This document shows, piece after piece, positions 25,995 through 33,577 of a stretch of 64,000 nt of DNA. Below the pieces are notes generated by a model. That model was not told the DNA's origin. It worked only from the letters and a program-made list of their open reading frames with translations, and did not search any database. The stretch spans positions 2,170,001 through 2,234,000 of the forward strand of contig NZ_CP029197.1 of assembly GCF_008639165.1 (NCBI RefSeq), written 5' to 3'. The DNA comes from Streptomyces venezuelae ATCC 10712 (GTDB lineage Bacteria > Actinomycetota > Actinomycetes > Streptomycetales > Streptomycetaceae). The translations under genes and the position numbers were made by a program. The stretch's first letter is position 1. Every line of letters begins with the position of its first letter.

Positions 25995-26954
25995 TCAGCG
26001 GGCGCGCCCGTCCAGCCAGGGCCTGCGGCCCGGCCCGGTCGGGTGCGTACCCGTGACCGCCATGACGACCGAGTAGAGGCTGGTCTCGGCGGCGATGAAG
26101 AGACGGTTGCGCTTGGCGCCGCCCCAGGCGATGTTGGCGACCGCCTCCGGGACGACGAGCCGCCCGATCAGGGTGCCGTCGGGGTCGTAGCAGTGCACTC
26201 CGTCGTCCATCGCGGCCGCCCAGAGGCGGCCGCCGTCGTCGAAGCGGAGGTTGTCGAAGCGGGCCGCGTCCCGGGCCTTGGCCTCGGCGAAGACGTCACC
26301 GTCCGACAGGGTCCCGTCCTCGCGCACGTCGAAGACGCGGATGACGCCGGCCCGGGTGTCGGAGACGTAGAGCTGCCGCTCGTCGGCGGAGAAGACGAGG
26401 CCGTTGGGGGCGGCGAAGCAGTCGGCGACCAGCCGGACCTCGCCCGTGCCGGGGTCGATGCGGTAGACGTTGTTGGCACCGATCTCGCTCTCCGCGCGGT
26501 AGCCCTCGTAGTCACTGGTGATGCCGAAGTCCGGGTCGGAGAACCAGATGGAGCCGTCGGACCTGACCGCCGCGTCGTTCGGGCTGTTGAGCCGCCTGCC
26601 CTGCCAGCGGTCGGCGAGCACCGTGACCGTGCCGTCGTGTTCGGTGCGGGTGACCCGGCGGTTGCCCTGCTCACAGGTGATCAGACGGCCCTGGCGGTCG
26701 AGGGTGTTGCCGTTGGTGTGTCCGGCGTCGCGGCGGAAGACGCTGACGGCGCCGGTCTCCTCGTCCCAGCGCAGCATCCGGTCGTTGGGGATGTCGCTCC
26801 AGACGAGCTGCTTCCAGGCGGGCAGGTAGATCGGCCCCTCGGCCCAGCGGCAGCCGGTGTACAGGACCTCCAGGCCGTCGTCGCCGTTCATGCAGCGGCC
26901 GGTACGGAACCGGTCGTCGAACATCTCGTACAGTGCCGGGCGCTCGCTGGGCAT
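25995..26954 (-). CDS. SMP-30/gluconolactonase/LRE family protein
   Basis: A 319-residue six-bladed beta-propeller. Seen: the family Glu in CRWAEGPIYLPAWKQLVWSDIPNDRML (about 34-60), SPNDAAVRSDGSIWFSDPDFG with the Asn/Asp metal ligands, and AAPNGLVFSADERQLYVSDT carrying the catalytic-site Asp pattern. It probably hydrolyses a sugar lactone (gluconolactone-type) with a divalent metal. Cytoplasmic, no signal peptide. It is divergent from an AsnC regulator 108 bp away, the classical arrangement for a regulator and its target. Confidence 0.93.
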   Translation of the reverse strand: MPSERPALYEMFDDRFRTGRCMNGDDGLEVLYTGCRWAEGPIYLPAWKQLVWSDIPNDRMLRWDEETGAVSVFRRDAGHTNGNTLDRQGRLITCEQGNRRVTRTEHDGTVTVLADRWQGRRLNSPNDAAVRSDGSIWFSDPDFGITSDYEGYRAESEIGANNVYRIDPGTGEVRLVADCFAAPNGLVFSADERQLYVSDTRAGVIRVFDVREDGTLSDGDVFAEAKARDAARFDNLRFDDGGRLWAAAMDDGVHCYDPDGTLIGRLVVPEAVANIAWGGAKRNRLFIAAETSLYSVVMAVTGTHPTGPGRRPWLDGRAR

Positions 26955-27062
26955 GCGGGTTCCTTCCCCTCACACGGATACCGTTACCGAATCCCGTACG
27001 GCTCACAGCGAAGATATCCGAATGAGGTACGGTCATCGCAAGATCACACCGAACGGAGAGTT

Positions 27063-27527
27063 GTGGATCACATCGACCGTGCCCTGCTGGCGCAGCTCCA
27101 GCAGGACGCCACCCAGTCCTACGCCGCGCTGGGCCAGGCCGTCGGCCTCTCGGCCGGGGCGGCCCACGAGCGGGTACGGAAGCTGAGGGAACGCGGCGCC
27201 ATCCGGCGCACCACCGTCGAGGTGGACCCGGCGGCGGTGGGCGGCGCCGTCCTGGCCTACGTGATGGTCGACTCGGTCTCCTGGATGGGCGATTCCGCGG
27301 CGGACTTCGCCGCGGTCCCCGAGATCCTGGAGGCGCACGTCATCGCCGGCAGCGCCTCGGTCCTCGTGAAGGTGCGGACCGCGACCACGGAGCAGCTGCA
27401 GGACGTGCTGCGCCGGATCTATGCGATCGACGGGGTCAGCGGAACGCAGGCCACGGTCGTCCTGGAGACCTTCTTCGAACGCCCGGTCTCCCCGGAGCTC
27501 GGCGCCCCTCCCGGGCTGCCCGGCTGA
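27063..27527 (+). CDS. Lrp/AsnC family transcriptional regulator
   Basis: 154 residues from GTG 27063, preceded by GGAGAG. The AsnC HTH occupies about 2-55 (VDHIDRALLAQLQQDATQSYAALGQAVGLSAGAAHERVRKLRERG). The RAM ligand domain includes VPEILEAHVIAGSASVLVKV and ends at VVLETFFERP. It is most likely the regulator of the divergent SMP-30 lactonase. It is followed at 21 bp by a very strong stem-loop terminator. Confidence 0.93.
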   Translation: MDHIDRALLAQLQQDATQSYAALGQAVGLSAGAAHERVRKLRERGAIRRTTVEVDPAAVGGAVLAYVMVDSVSWMGDSAADFAAVPEILEAHVIAGSASVLVKVRTATTEQLQDVLRRIYAIDGVSGTQATVVLETFFERPVSPELGAPPGLPG

Positions 27528-27547
27528 CCGGCCCCGGCGGACGAGAA

Positions 27548-27584
27548 GGGCCCCCGGCCAGGCGTGTCGCCTGGCCGGGGGCCC
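27548..27584. terminator. Perfect 16-bp stem terminator; probable original rnpB terminator
   Basis: gggcccccggccaggc-gtgtc-gcctggccgggggccc. It follows the AsnC gene. Read leftward, it lies 16 bp beyond the left 25-bp copy of the rnpB 3-prime end, where the terminator of an uninterrupted rnpB would be. Confidence 0.85.
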
Positions 27585-27600
27585 TCCCCACGTGGGCCGA

Positions 27601-27625
27601 CAGACGAGTCGGGCTGTACGCCGGG
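27601..27625. repeat. Left attachment-site repeat (duplicate of rnpB 3-prime end)
   Basis: A 25-bp sequence beginning cagacgagtcgggctgtacg and ending ccggg, identical to 33580-33604. The two copies diverge at once on both sides (gaccg versus ttctg inward of rnpB), which fits a crossover core rather than a second rnpB gene. Confidence 0.85.
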
Positions 27626-27640
27626 GACCGCTCCTGAGAT

Positions 27641-27994
27641 TCAGACGGTCCCCTCGATGCGTTCGAAGATGTCCGCGTCCGTCTCCCGCTGCCAGACCGG
27701 CAGATCGGACCAGTCGGCGACATATCCAGGCTTCGGGTCTTCGAAATGCCGGAACATCTGGGCAGTCCAGCAGATCGCGACGAATCGCCCCTTCTGCTCG
27801 CGGGTGAGCCGGGCCGCATGCCCGCCGCTGACCGCGATGAAGTCGCGCACCTGCCCGCACACGGCGGCGGCGGCATCGCGCTCCCACTCGGGCGTCTCGT
27901 CCCACGGCGTGACGTAGCCGGGCTTGGGCTCGCCGGGGTAGTGCTTGTTCACTCCGTCGATCCACGCTTCGCGGAAGATCCGGCCGTCATTCAT
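27641..27994 (-). CDS. Unknown 117-aa protein with an internal duplicated motif
   Basis: From ATG 27994 (MNDGRIFREAWIDGVNKHYPG). Two related segments are visible: KPGYVTPWDETPEWERDAAAAV (about 24-45) and KPGYVADWSDLPVWQRETDADI (about 88-109), sharing KPGYV..W...P.W.R..DA. Between them is a helical region with AARLTREQKGRFVAICW. No catalytic motif or signal was recognised. It lies 16 bp downstream of the XRE regulator gene on the same strand, so the two are co-transcribed and the protein may act with the regulator. It is the leftmost gene of the island. Confidence 0.75.
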   Translation of the reverse strand: MNDGRIFREAWIDGVNKHYPGEPKPGYVTPWDETPEWERDAAAAVCGQVRDFIAVSGGHAARLTREQKGRFVAICWTAQMFRHFEDPKPGYVADWSDLPVWQRETDADIFERIEGTV

Positions 27995-28010
27995 GCGCGT
28001 GTCCCTCTCG

Positions 28011-29267
28011 TCATGCGGTGCGCGGAAGCGCCGCGATTCGGTGATCAAGAGTCGAGACTCGGTCATCGGACATGAGCGGGGCAAGACGCCCCCGAAGCCC
28101 GTCCAGCTTCTTGCCGATGAATCCCGAATTCGACCGGTCGGCCAGTCCGAGTGCTTGCTCCGCGTAGTGCACGACCTGATCGATGTCCCGCCTGTGCGCC
28201 CCGAGCACGGCGAGGTCGCTCAGAACAGCGGCGCGGCGACGCAGGGACAGAGTCTGGGCAAGGGCCGCGGTCAGCGCTTCCTCGGCGAGATCAGGGCGGC
28301 CCAGTTGGAGGTAGCAGGCTCCTCGCTCCTCTGCCAGGCGGGAGCCGTCGAAGCGGAGCCAACCGCCGTTGTGGGAGTGAGCGCCGTCGAGGGCGTGCAC
28401 TTTCTCGGCTTCGTCAAGAGCCCGGTTGCACGCATCGAGATCGCCCACGGCCGCGTACGCCTGCGCCTGGACGGCCGCGACCCAGTGACGTGTGGAGAGA
28501 GTGTCGTCGCCCCTCCGGGCGATGCGGAAAGCTGCCGCGAGCAGGGGCTGGGCAGCGTGCCCGCGGCGCGCGTACAGCTCGACGTACGCGTGGCGGGTGA
28601 TGGCACAGGCCCACAAATCGTGGTCGCCACCGGCGTAGGCCGCGTTGGCGGCCAGTGTGTAGCACTGCGCGGCGTCGGTGTACCGGTTGGCATCGAAGAA
28701 CAGCTCACCGACGAGCTGGTAGACGTCGGCCGTCATCCGGCACAGTCGGGACCGATCCGCAGCAGTACGGGTCTCGGTCAGCCCCTTCGCCATCACATCG
28801 AGCTGCGCGCGCACCGCAGGGAAGACGACCTGCTTGGAGTCCGACAGCGCGTAGACCTGCCAGAGGCTGCGGTGCAAGGCGTCCCCCGACGCCAGGAGCG
28901 TCGATACTGCCCGCCCTCGGGCGGCCTCACCGGAATCGGGAAGAGTGACCAGCGCACCCGTAACGGCGAGCAGACCCAGGACTTCGCGGCGCTTCATGTC
29001 GTCATCATCACCATGGAGGAGGGGTGGAGCAGCGGAGAGCCCGGCTGTCTCGGCCGGCTGTTCGTCGGAGAGCAGATCTGCCAGCTCGGGGAGGGTCACT
29101 CCCAACAGCGCTGCGATCTTCGGCCGTTGGTGGGGACGCGGGGTGGCGCGACCGCTTTCCCAACGGACCACGGTGGACGCGGCCACTGAGAGCGCTTCTG
29201 CGAATTCCTCCTGAGAGTAACCCCGGGCCGCGCGCCGTTCCGCAAAGTGCTTACGCCTCGACGTCAT
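28011..29267 (-). CDS. XRE-type transcriptional regulator with TPR-like C-terminus
   Basis: 418 residues. The HTH_3 domain occupies about 4-62 (KHFAERRAARGYSQEEFAEALSVAASTVVRWESGRATPRPHQRPKIAALLGV). An acidic linker (LLHGDDDDMKRREVL) follows, then a long alpha-helical region of repeating about-34-residue units (for example AQCYTLAANAAYAGGDHDLWACAITRHAYVELYARRG and AVQAQAYAAVGDLDACNRALDEAEKV), typical of Streptomyces XRE regulators that sense a peptide or small ligand. It is divergent from the small ORFs and tgmABC across a 183-bp intergenic region, so it is the prime candidate to control the graspetide operon. Confidence 0.92.
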   Translation of the reverse strand: MTSRRKHFAERRAARGYSQEEFAEALSVAASTVVRWESGRATPRPHQRPKIAALLGVTLPELADLLSDEQPAETAGLSAAPPLLHGDDDDMKRREVLGLLAVTGALVTLPDSGEAARGRAVSTLLASGDALHRSLWQVYALSDSKQVVFPAVRAQLDVMAKGLTETRTAADRSRLCRMTADVYQLVGELFFDANRYTDAAQCYTLAANAAYAGGDHDLWACAITRHAYVELYARRGHAAQPLLAAAFRIARRGDDTLSTRHWVAAVQAQAYAAVGDLDACNRALDEAEKVHALDGAHSHNGGWLRFDGSRLAEERGACYLQLGRPDLAEEALTAALAQTLSLRRRAAVLSDLAVLGAHRRDIDQVVHYAEQALGLADRSNSGFIGKKLDGLRGRLAPLMSDDRVSTLDHRIAALPRTA

Positions 29268-29450
29268 AGGTCTCCCCTCACGAGAACCCTTTCACGCACT
29301 CATACCCGCCACGCGCCAACGCCTGGAAAACGCCCGGGTATTGCGCGAGGTGCGCTCTGGGAGAAGGTAACGGATCGTCGTTCACTGGTCACACACCGCT
29401 CGGAGGTCGAAGGACCCTCCGGGCGGCTCCCCACGGAGAGGAGCGACCGA

Positions 29451-29618
29451 GTGACAACCTCCGGACTGCCCCGCAGGAACCCTGGCGCGAGTGGCCGTAC
29501 GTACACGCCACCGGAGCCCCGGCTGGGTGCGCCGAGCCGGGCTCTTCGGGTGCGAGCGGCCGGCGGCTGGGAGAAGTTCATGCGCCGCATCGAGGGCCGG
29601 CAGGAGCCGGAGGAGTGA
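29451..29618 (+). CDS. Small basic protein of unknown function (55 aa), start of the tgm transcript
   Basis: GTG 29451 follows GGAGAGGAG by a suitable distance. The product is rich in Arg and Pro (SGRTYTPPEPRLGAPSRALRVRAAGGWEKFMRRIEGRQEPEE), with no hydrophobic segment. The stop overlaps the next gene's start (GTGA, 29615-29618), indicating translational coupling. It lies upstream of tgmA on the same strand. It might be a precursor-like or accessory peptide, but nothing in it identifies a role. Confidence 0.65.
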   Translation: MTTSGLPRRNPGASGRTYTPPEPRLGAPSRALRVRAAGGWEKFMRRIEGRQEPEE

Positions 29619-29821
29619 ACCCGGTCGGTTCCGACGGCTACGAGCACCACCCGCTCCTGGACACGCACGTCCGTGACATCGCTTCGCGTGGGGAGGGTGT
29701 GCTCGTCGCCGTCACACACGAGCTCCACAGCCACGGCACGGTCCGCATCGCGCACATCCGGCCCGCCTCCGGAGTCGAATGGACGACCGCGGCCGACAAC
29801 ATCCAGGCCGCTCACCCCTGA
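29615..29821 (+). CDS. Small protein of unknown function (68 aa) upstream of tgmA
   Basis: GTG 29615 overlaps the previous stop codon. The sequence has HHPLLDTHVRDIASRGEGVLVAVTHELHSHGTVRIAHIRPASGVEWTT, alternating beta strands with five His residues; it looks like a small compact beta domain. It ends 73 bp before tgmA. Co-linearity with tgmABC suggests the same operon, but the function is unknown. Confidence 0.7.
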   Translation: MNPVGSDGYEHHPLLDTHVRDIASRGEGVLVAVTHELHSHGTVRIAHIRPASGVEWTTAADNIQAAHP

Positions 29822-29894
29822 GCCGCGGCCCGCATACGCCGTCCGCGCCCCTGGCGCGGATTCCCGCACCACCCCCTTCACCCCAAGGAGTCTC

Positions 29895-30155
29895 ATGACC
29901 ACCGCTGTCGCACTCCCCTCCCCCACGCGGCCGTGGGGTGCGGGCCGACTCGCGCCCTACCCGACGATCACCCGCCGCCCCCACGCCACGGTCGCCATCG
30001 ACCCCACGACACAGCTCGGAGTGTTCCGCGACCGCGCCGGGCAGGTGGTCGAGATGGGCAAGCACGGCACCAGCTCCGGTACCGAGACCTCCACGACGAC
30101 GAACTCGGACTCCCGGAACGACCAGGGTCACGACCAGGACAGCAATCAGGATTGA
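29895..30155 (+). CDS. tgmA: ATP-grasp-modified RiPP precursor peptide (graspetide precursor)
   Basis: 86 residues from ATG 29895 with an AAGGAG RBS. The leader has RPWGAGRLAPYP (12-23), the conserved ATVAIDPTTQLGVFRDRAGQVV (31-52) and MGKHGTS (54-60), all typical of the TgmA family. The core, about 59-86, alternates hydroxyl donors (Thr59, Ser60, Ser61, Thr63, Thr65, Ser66, Thr67-69) with acidic acceptors (Asp72, Asp76, Asp80, Asp82, Asp86), as needed for ester crosslinks made by the ATP-grasp enzyme. There is no signal peptide; the leader must be cleaved later. The stop TGA overlaps the tgmB start. Related characterised products (fuscimiditide-type) carry side-chain esters plus an aspartimide. 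Confidence 0.93.
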   Translation: MTTAVALPSPTRPWGAGRLAPYPTITRRPHATVAIDPTTQLGVFRDRAGQVVEMGKHGTSSGTETSTTTNSDSRNDQGHDQDSNQD

Positions 30156-31180
30156 TGGCCATGACCGAGGAGAGGCCGGTTCTGGTGGCCACCGAGGCGG
30201 ACGACATCACCGCCGACATGGTGATCACCGAACTCAACCGGCGCCAGGTGCCGGTGGTCCGGTTCAACCCCGCCGACATCGGCGAGAACCTCACGGTCTC
30301 GGCTCGGTTCGGCACCTGCCCGGCCCCGGTGGTCGGGCAGGTCCGCACCCCGTCGAGAACCGCTGATGTGACCCAGGTCCGGTCGGTGTACTGGCGCCGC
30401 CCGGAGTGGCCCACATTTCCCCACCTGTCCGCTGACGACTCCCGGTTCGCGGCGGCGCAGGTCCGCTACGGACTCGGTGGCACCCTCTACGCCCTGGGCG
30501 GCCCGCTCTGGGTCAACCACCCCCTGCGCGTTGCCGCAGCCGACTACAAACCCGCACAACTCGTCCTCGCCCAGCAGCTCGGCTTCACCATCCCGCCCAC
30601 CCTTGTCACCAACGACCCGGACGAAGCTCGCGAGTTCGTCCACGCTCAGGGGCGGGCGATCTTCAAGACGCTGCGATGGACCCCCTACACGCGTGACGAC
30701 ATGCCGGTGACGGGATGGGCTGCCCCCGTCACCCCCGATGAGATCGACGACAGCGTTCGGGTCGCGCCCCACCTGTTCCAGGCCCGCGTGGACAAGGTCG
30801 CCGACGTTCGCGTACTGCTCGTAGGTCGGCATACGTTCGCCGTACGCATCGACTCCGACCTCCTGGACTGGCGCAAGGACTACAGCGCCCTGACCTACAC
30901 CGTGGAGCACCTACCCGACCGGCTAGCTCAGGCACTGCACGCCTACCTGGACCGACTGGATCTGGTATCGGGAAGTTTCGACCTCGCGGTCGACCGGGCC
31001 GGGGACTACTGGTGGCTGGAACTGAACCCCAACGGACAGTGGGGGTGGCTGGAGACCGAGACCGGCCTCCCGATGTCCGCCGCCTTCGCCGACCTACTCA
31101 CACAAGGAGACCGCCGATGGCCGACCCGGCATCCGAGCGACGCCGCATGGCGACCGTGCTCATGGTCGAAGGGGTTCTGA
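30155..31180 (+). CDS. tgmB: ATP-grasp ribosomal peptide maturase
   Basis: About 341 residues from ATG 30155 (MAMTEERPVLVAT), overlapping the tgmA stop as TGATG; ATG 30161 is an alternative. RimK-like ATP-grasp features: an N-terminal pre-ATP-grasp domain with ATEADDITADMVITELNRR; a central KTLRWTPY ATP-binding Lys; FQARVDKVADVRVLLVGRHTFAVRID; and the Mg/ATP-binding L288-E-L-N-P-N-G-Q-W296. It activates Asp/Glu side chains of the TgmA core as acyl phosphates for attack by Thr/Ser hydroxyls, giving macrocyclic esters. The 3-prime end overlaps tgmC by 64 bp. Confidence 0.95.
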   Translation: MAMTEERPVLVATEADDITADMVITELNRRQVPVVRFNPADIGENLTVSARFGTCPAPVVGQVRTPSRTADVTQVRSVYWRRPEWPTFPHLSADDSRFAAAQVRYGLGGTLYALGGPLWVNHPLRVAAADYKPAQLVLAQQLGFTIPPTLVTNDPDEAREFVHAQGRAIFKTLRWTPYTRDDMPVTGWAAPVTPDEIDDSVRVAPHLFQARVDKVADVRVLLVGRHTFAVRIDSDLLDWRKDYSALTYTVEHLPDRLAQALHAYLDRLDLVSGSFDLAVDRAGDYWWLELNPNGQWGWLETETGLPMSAAFADLLTQGDRRWPTRHPSDAAWRPCSWSKGF

Positions 31181-32280
31181 AATCCCCCTGGCTGCGTGCA
31201 GCCGTAGAGACCGTCTCCCGCGAGCGGTTTCTCCACCCGGGAGTCTTCCTGGACGAGGGGCGGACCTGGCGGCCCGTCACCGCCGCCGACACGGACCCGG
31301 CCGAGTGGCTGAAGATCGCATACAGCGTCGACACCCTCACCACCCAGCTCGACGGCCACCTCACCGCCGACCAGGCCGGCGGACCCGTCGTGGGTGTGCC
31401 CACGTCCTCCTCGACCGACCCGGCCACCGTCGTCGGCATGATCGAGACCCTGGATCTCGCGAGGGGCCACCGAGTCCTGGAGATCGGCACGGGCACCGGC
31501 TACTCCACCGCCCTGATGTGCCACTACCTCGGCGAGGACAACGTCACCACGGTCGAGGTCGACGCACAGGTGGCCGCACGCGCCGATGCCGCTCTCGAAG
31601 CCGTCGGCTTCTCGACGTGGGCGGTGACGGGCGACGGACTCCTCGGCCACCCGTACCGGGCACCGTACGACCGGGTCATCGCCACCTGCGCGGTCCGCCG
31701 CATCCCGTACGCGTGGATCAGACAGACGAGACCCGGAGGCGTTATCCTCAGCACGGTCGGCTCGTGGCCGTGGGGAACAGGACTCGCGAAACTGACCGTC
31801 GGCGATGACGGCACCGCCGAGGGCTCGTTCGTCGGGCGCTCCTCCTTCATGCAGGCACGTGCCCAGGCAGTGACCCCCGTGGCCGGCGATCTCTCCGCCC
31901 GGACCGCGTACGCGGACAGTGAGCGGCCCACTCTGCTGTCCCCTCTGGTCCTTGAGGAATGGATGCCCGCCTTCCTGGCACAGTTGGCCGCGCCAGGCGT
32001 TCAGTTCGTCCGCGCGACGGACGGTGACGGGTTGCTCTTGCAGTACCTGTTCGATCCGGAGAAGGAGTCGTTCGCCGAGTTCGTCGTCGACGGCGAAGGC
32101 TGGACCGTCCGCCAAGGCGGGCCCGTGGCCCTGTGGGACGACGTGGAACGTTCCCTCGTAGCTTGGCAGGACGCCGGGGCGCCGGAGATCGACTCCGTAC
32201 GGCTCCGTGTGACGCCCGCGTCCCACCAGTACTGGATCGACCAGGTCCCCTCCCTACGCTGGGAGCACCGGCTCGCCTGA
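31117..32280 (+). CDS. tgmC: PIMT-like methyltransferase of the ATP-grasp peptide maturase system
   Basis: 387 residues from ATG 31117, with AAGGAGA upstream inside tgmB. SAM motif I is V120-L-E-I-G-T-G-T-G128 (RVLEIGTGTGYSTALM), preceded by a PIMT-type VGVPTSSSTDPATVVGMIETL segment. This is the protein-L-isoaspartyl O-methyltransferase fold. A C-terminal extension of about 170 residues (from GDLSARTAYADSERP) is found in the graspetide-linked branch. In characterised relatives the enzyme methylates an Asp in the crosslinked core, which then collapses to an aspartimide. It acts after TgmB; tgmA, tgmB and tgmC form an overlapping operon. Confidence 0.94.
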   Translation: MADPASERRRMATVLMVEGVLKSPWLRAAVETVSRERFLHPGVFLDEGRTWRPVTAADTDPAEWLKIAYSVDTLTTQLDGHLTADQAGGPVVGVPTSSSTDPATVVGMIETLDLARGHRVLEIGTGTGYSTALMCHYLGEDNVTTVEVDAQVAARADAALEAVGFSTWAVTGDGLLGHPYRAPYDRVIATCAVRRIPYAWIRQTRPGGVILSTVGSWPWGTGLAKLTVGDDGTAEGSFVGRSSFMQARAQAVTPVAGDLSARTAYADSERPTLLSPLVLEEWMPAFLAQLAAPGVQFVRATDGDGLLLQYLFDPEKESFAEFVVDGEGWTVRQGGPVALWDDVERSLVAWQDAGAPEIDSVRLRVTPASHQYWIDQVPSLRWEHRLA

Positions 32281-32297
32281 CCCACTACGCTCCGAAC

Positions 32298-32591
32298 ATG
32301 GACGACGAACCGCTCTCCCAGTGGGCCGAGCGTCGCGACGCGAGGATCGGGCAGCTCCGCGCCGTACCCCTCGTGACCGGCGACGGCCCGAGGGCATCGC
32401 ATCTGAACCCCGATGCGCCCCGGGCGATCCAGCGGTGGAACGGCCATCTGTGGGAGGCGCACGGCTTCGCGGCGAACCTCGCGGAAGCACGGCGCATCCT
32501 GTTTCCCCACGCCGAGGCCACCGCCACTCCTGAGGCGTCACCGAAGCTCGGGCCCGGGACCGGCAGACATCGGAAGCCTCCGACGCCCTGA
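32298..32591 (+). CDS. DUF6087-like small protein (97 aa)
   Basis: ATG 32298, 17 bp after tgmC. MDDEPLSQWAERRDARIGQLRAVPLVTGDGPRASHLNPDAPRAIQRWNG matches a Streptomyces-restricted small family that I recall as DUF6087; the DUF number is from memory. The C-terminal third is low complexity (PEASPKLGPGTGRHRKPPTP). The close spacing puts it at the end of the tgm operon, but a role in RiPP maturation or immunity is not shown. Confidence 0.7.
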   Translation: MDDEPLSQWAERRDARIGQLRAVPLVTGDGPRASHLNPDAPRAIQRWNGHLWEAHGFAANLAEARRILFPHAEATATPEASPKLGPGTGRHRKPPTP

Positions 32592-32665
32592 TAACTCGGC
32601 GGGAGATTAGCGGCCATGCCATACCTCTGAAATCTGCTCCCACCCGGTAGACCACCGGCGGCACA

Positions 32666-33391
32666 ATGACGCCCGTGAGCAACGACATATCCGATGACCC
32701 GTGGGCCCGGCGGGTGTATCTGACGTGGCTGGCCCGTGACACTCGCTACGCTCTGACCTCCCTGACCGCCCTGATCGCCTATGCGCAGAGCACTCCGGTC
32801 CCGCCAGCCGCCTGGGTCTGCTTCGAGGACTTCCTTTCCTTCCTCGGAAAGGTCTCCCGGACTCTGTGGCCCGCCCCTGGGAAGGGTCCGAACGGAACCG
32901 ACAAGGGCTTGGAGTGGCGGACGCAGCGAGGTCCGTTTCTACGAAAGATTCTTGAGGTGGAGGACTCGTCCCCGCTGAAGGCCCGCGAAGTCCGTAACGG
33001 AAGTGAGCACTTCGACGAGCGTCTTGACGAGTGGGTCGTCAGCCGGCCTCGCCCCACCGTCGAAGAGTGGCAGGCGGGCACCAAGCCCACATTCCCGGCT
33101 CCTCCCATGCGCCTCATAGACATAGAGTCCGGAACGATCCAAGTCGCCGGCGCGGACCTGGACCTGCGTTGCATGACTGAGGAACTTCAGCGACTCCTGA
33201 CCCAGATCGAGGAGCTTGAGCCCTCGGTGGCCGCACTCCCCGCGGACATGGCGGCGCTGCTGGCCACCTTGCCCCCTGTTCCGATCATCCCCTTCGACGC
33301 GCCCGCGCAGAACCCTGGTGGCATTCAAGCTTGGCTTGACGAGCAGAATTCCGCCGACCCCGGGACCGCAACAGAGGACACCGAGGCGTAG
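32666..33391 (+). CDS. Unknown 241-aa island protein
   Basis: ATG 32666 (alternative GTG 32675). Soluble and mostly helical: RVYLTWLARDTRYALTSLTALIAYAQ, FEDFLSFLGKVSRTLWPAPG, then REVRNGSEHFDERLDEWVVSRPRPTVEEWQAG and a C-terminal helix MTEELQRLLTQIEELEPSV. The REVRNGSEHFDERL segment resembles the RN...HxD helix common in abortive-infection/Cthe_2314-like HEPN-type proteins, but the full RxxxxH motif is not certain. Codon use is less GC-biased than outside the island. No homologue recognised; rightmost gene before rnpB. Confidence 0.7.
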   Translation: MTPVSNDISDDPWARRVYLTWLARDTRYALTSLTALIAYAQSTPVPPAAWVCFEDFLSFLGKVSRTLWPAPGKGPNGTDKGLEWRTQRGPFLRKILEVEDSSPLKAREVRNGSEHFDERLDEWVVSRPRPTVEEWQAGTKPTFPAPPMRLIDIESGTIQVAGADLDLRCMTEELQRLLTQIEELEPSVAALPADMAALLATLPPVPIIPFDAPAQNPGGIQAWLDEQNSADPGTATEDTEA

Positions 33392-33543
33392 ACGTGTAAC
33401 GCGGAGGGCTCCGACTCGGCCAACACCCGCACCAAGCCACCCAGCGTGGCTACCTTCATGGCTACTTTCGTAGCCGCGAGGTCCAGTTTGGACCGGTGCG
33501 GAACGGGGTGGGGCGACGCCCACGATTCTCCGAGAAAAGGCCG
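33392..33543. other. Non-coding right end of the island
   Basis: No gene seen. It contains a short hairpin ggctac-tttc-gtagcc (33460-33475) preceded by two related gtggctac/atggctac copies. These could be recombinase arm sites or the terminator of the 241-aa gene. Confidence 0.5.
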
Positions 33544-33567
33544 CTGACCTGCGATATTGCAGGTCAG
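33544..33567 (-). terminator. Island-encoded stem-loop now terminating rnpB
   Basis: A perfect 9-bp stem, ctgacctgc-gatatt-gcaggtcag. On the minus strand it is followed by CGGCCTTTTCTC, giving an intrinsic terminator starting about 10 nt after the RNase P RNA end. Confidence 0.75.
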
Positions 33568-33577
33568 AAGCCTGAGG

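Noticed and set aside
27601..27625. Second, truncated RNase P RNA gene
   Set aside because: Only the last 25 bp match and identity stops abruptly on both sides; better explained as an attachment-site duplicate.
27623..27653. Hairpin ggggaccg...cggtcccc as an island recombination site
   Set aside because: It overlaps the stop codon of the 117-aa gene and is more simply its terminator. Kept only as a possibility.
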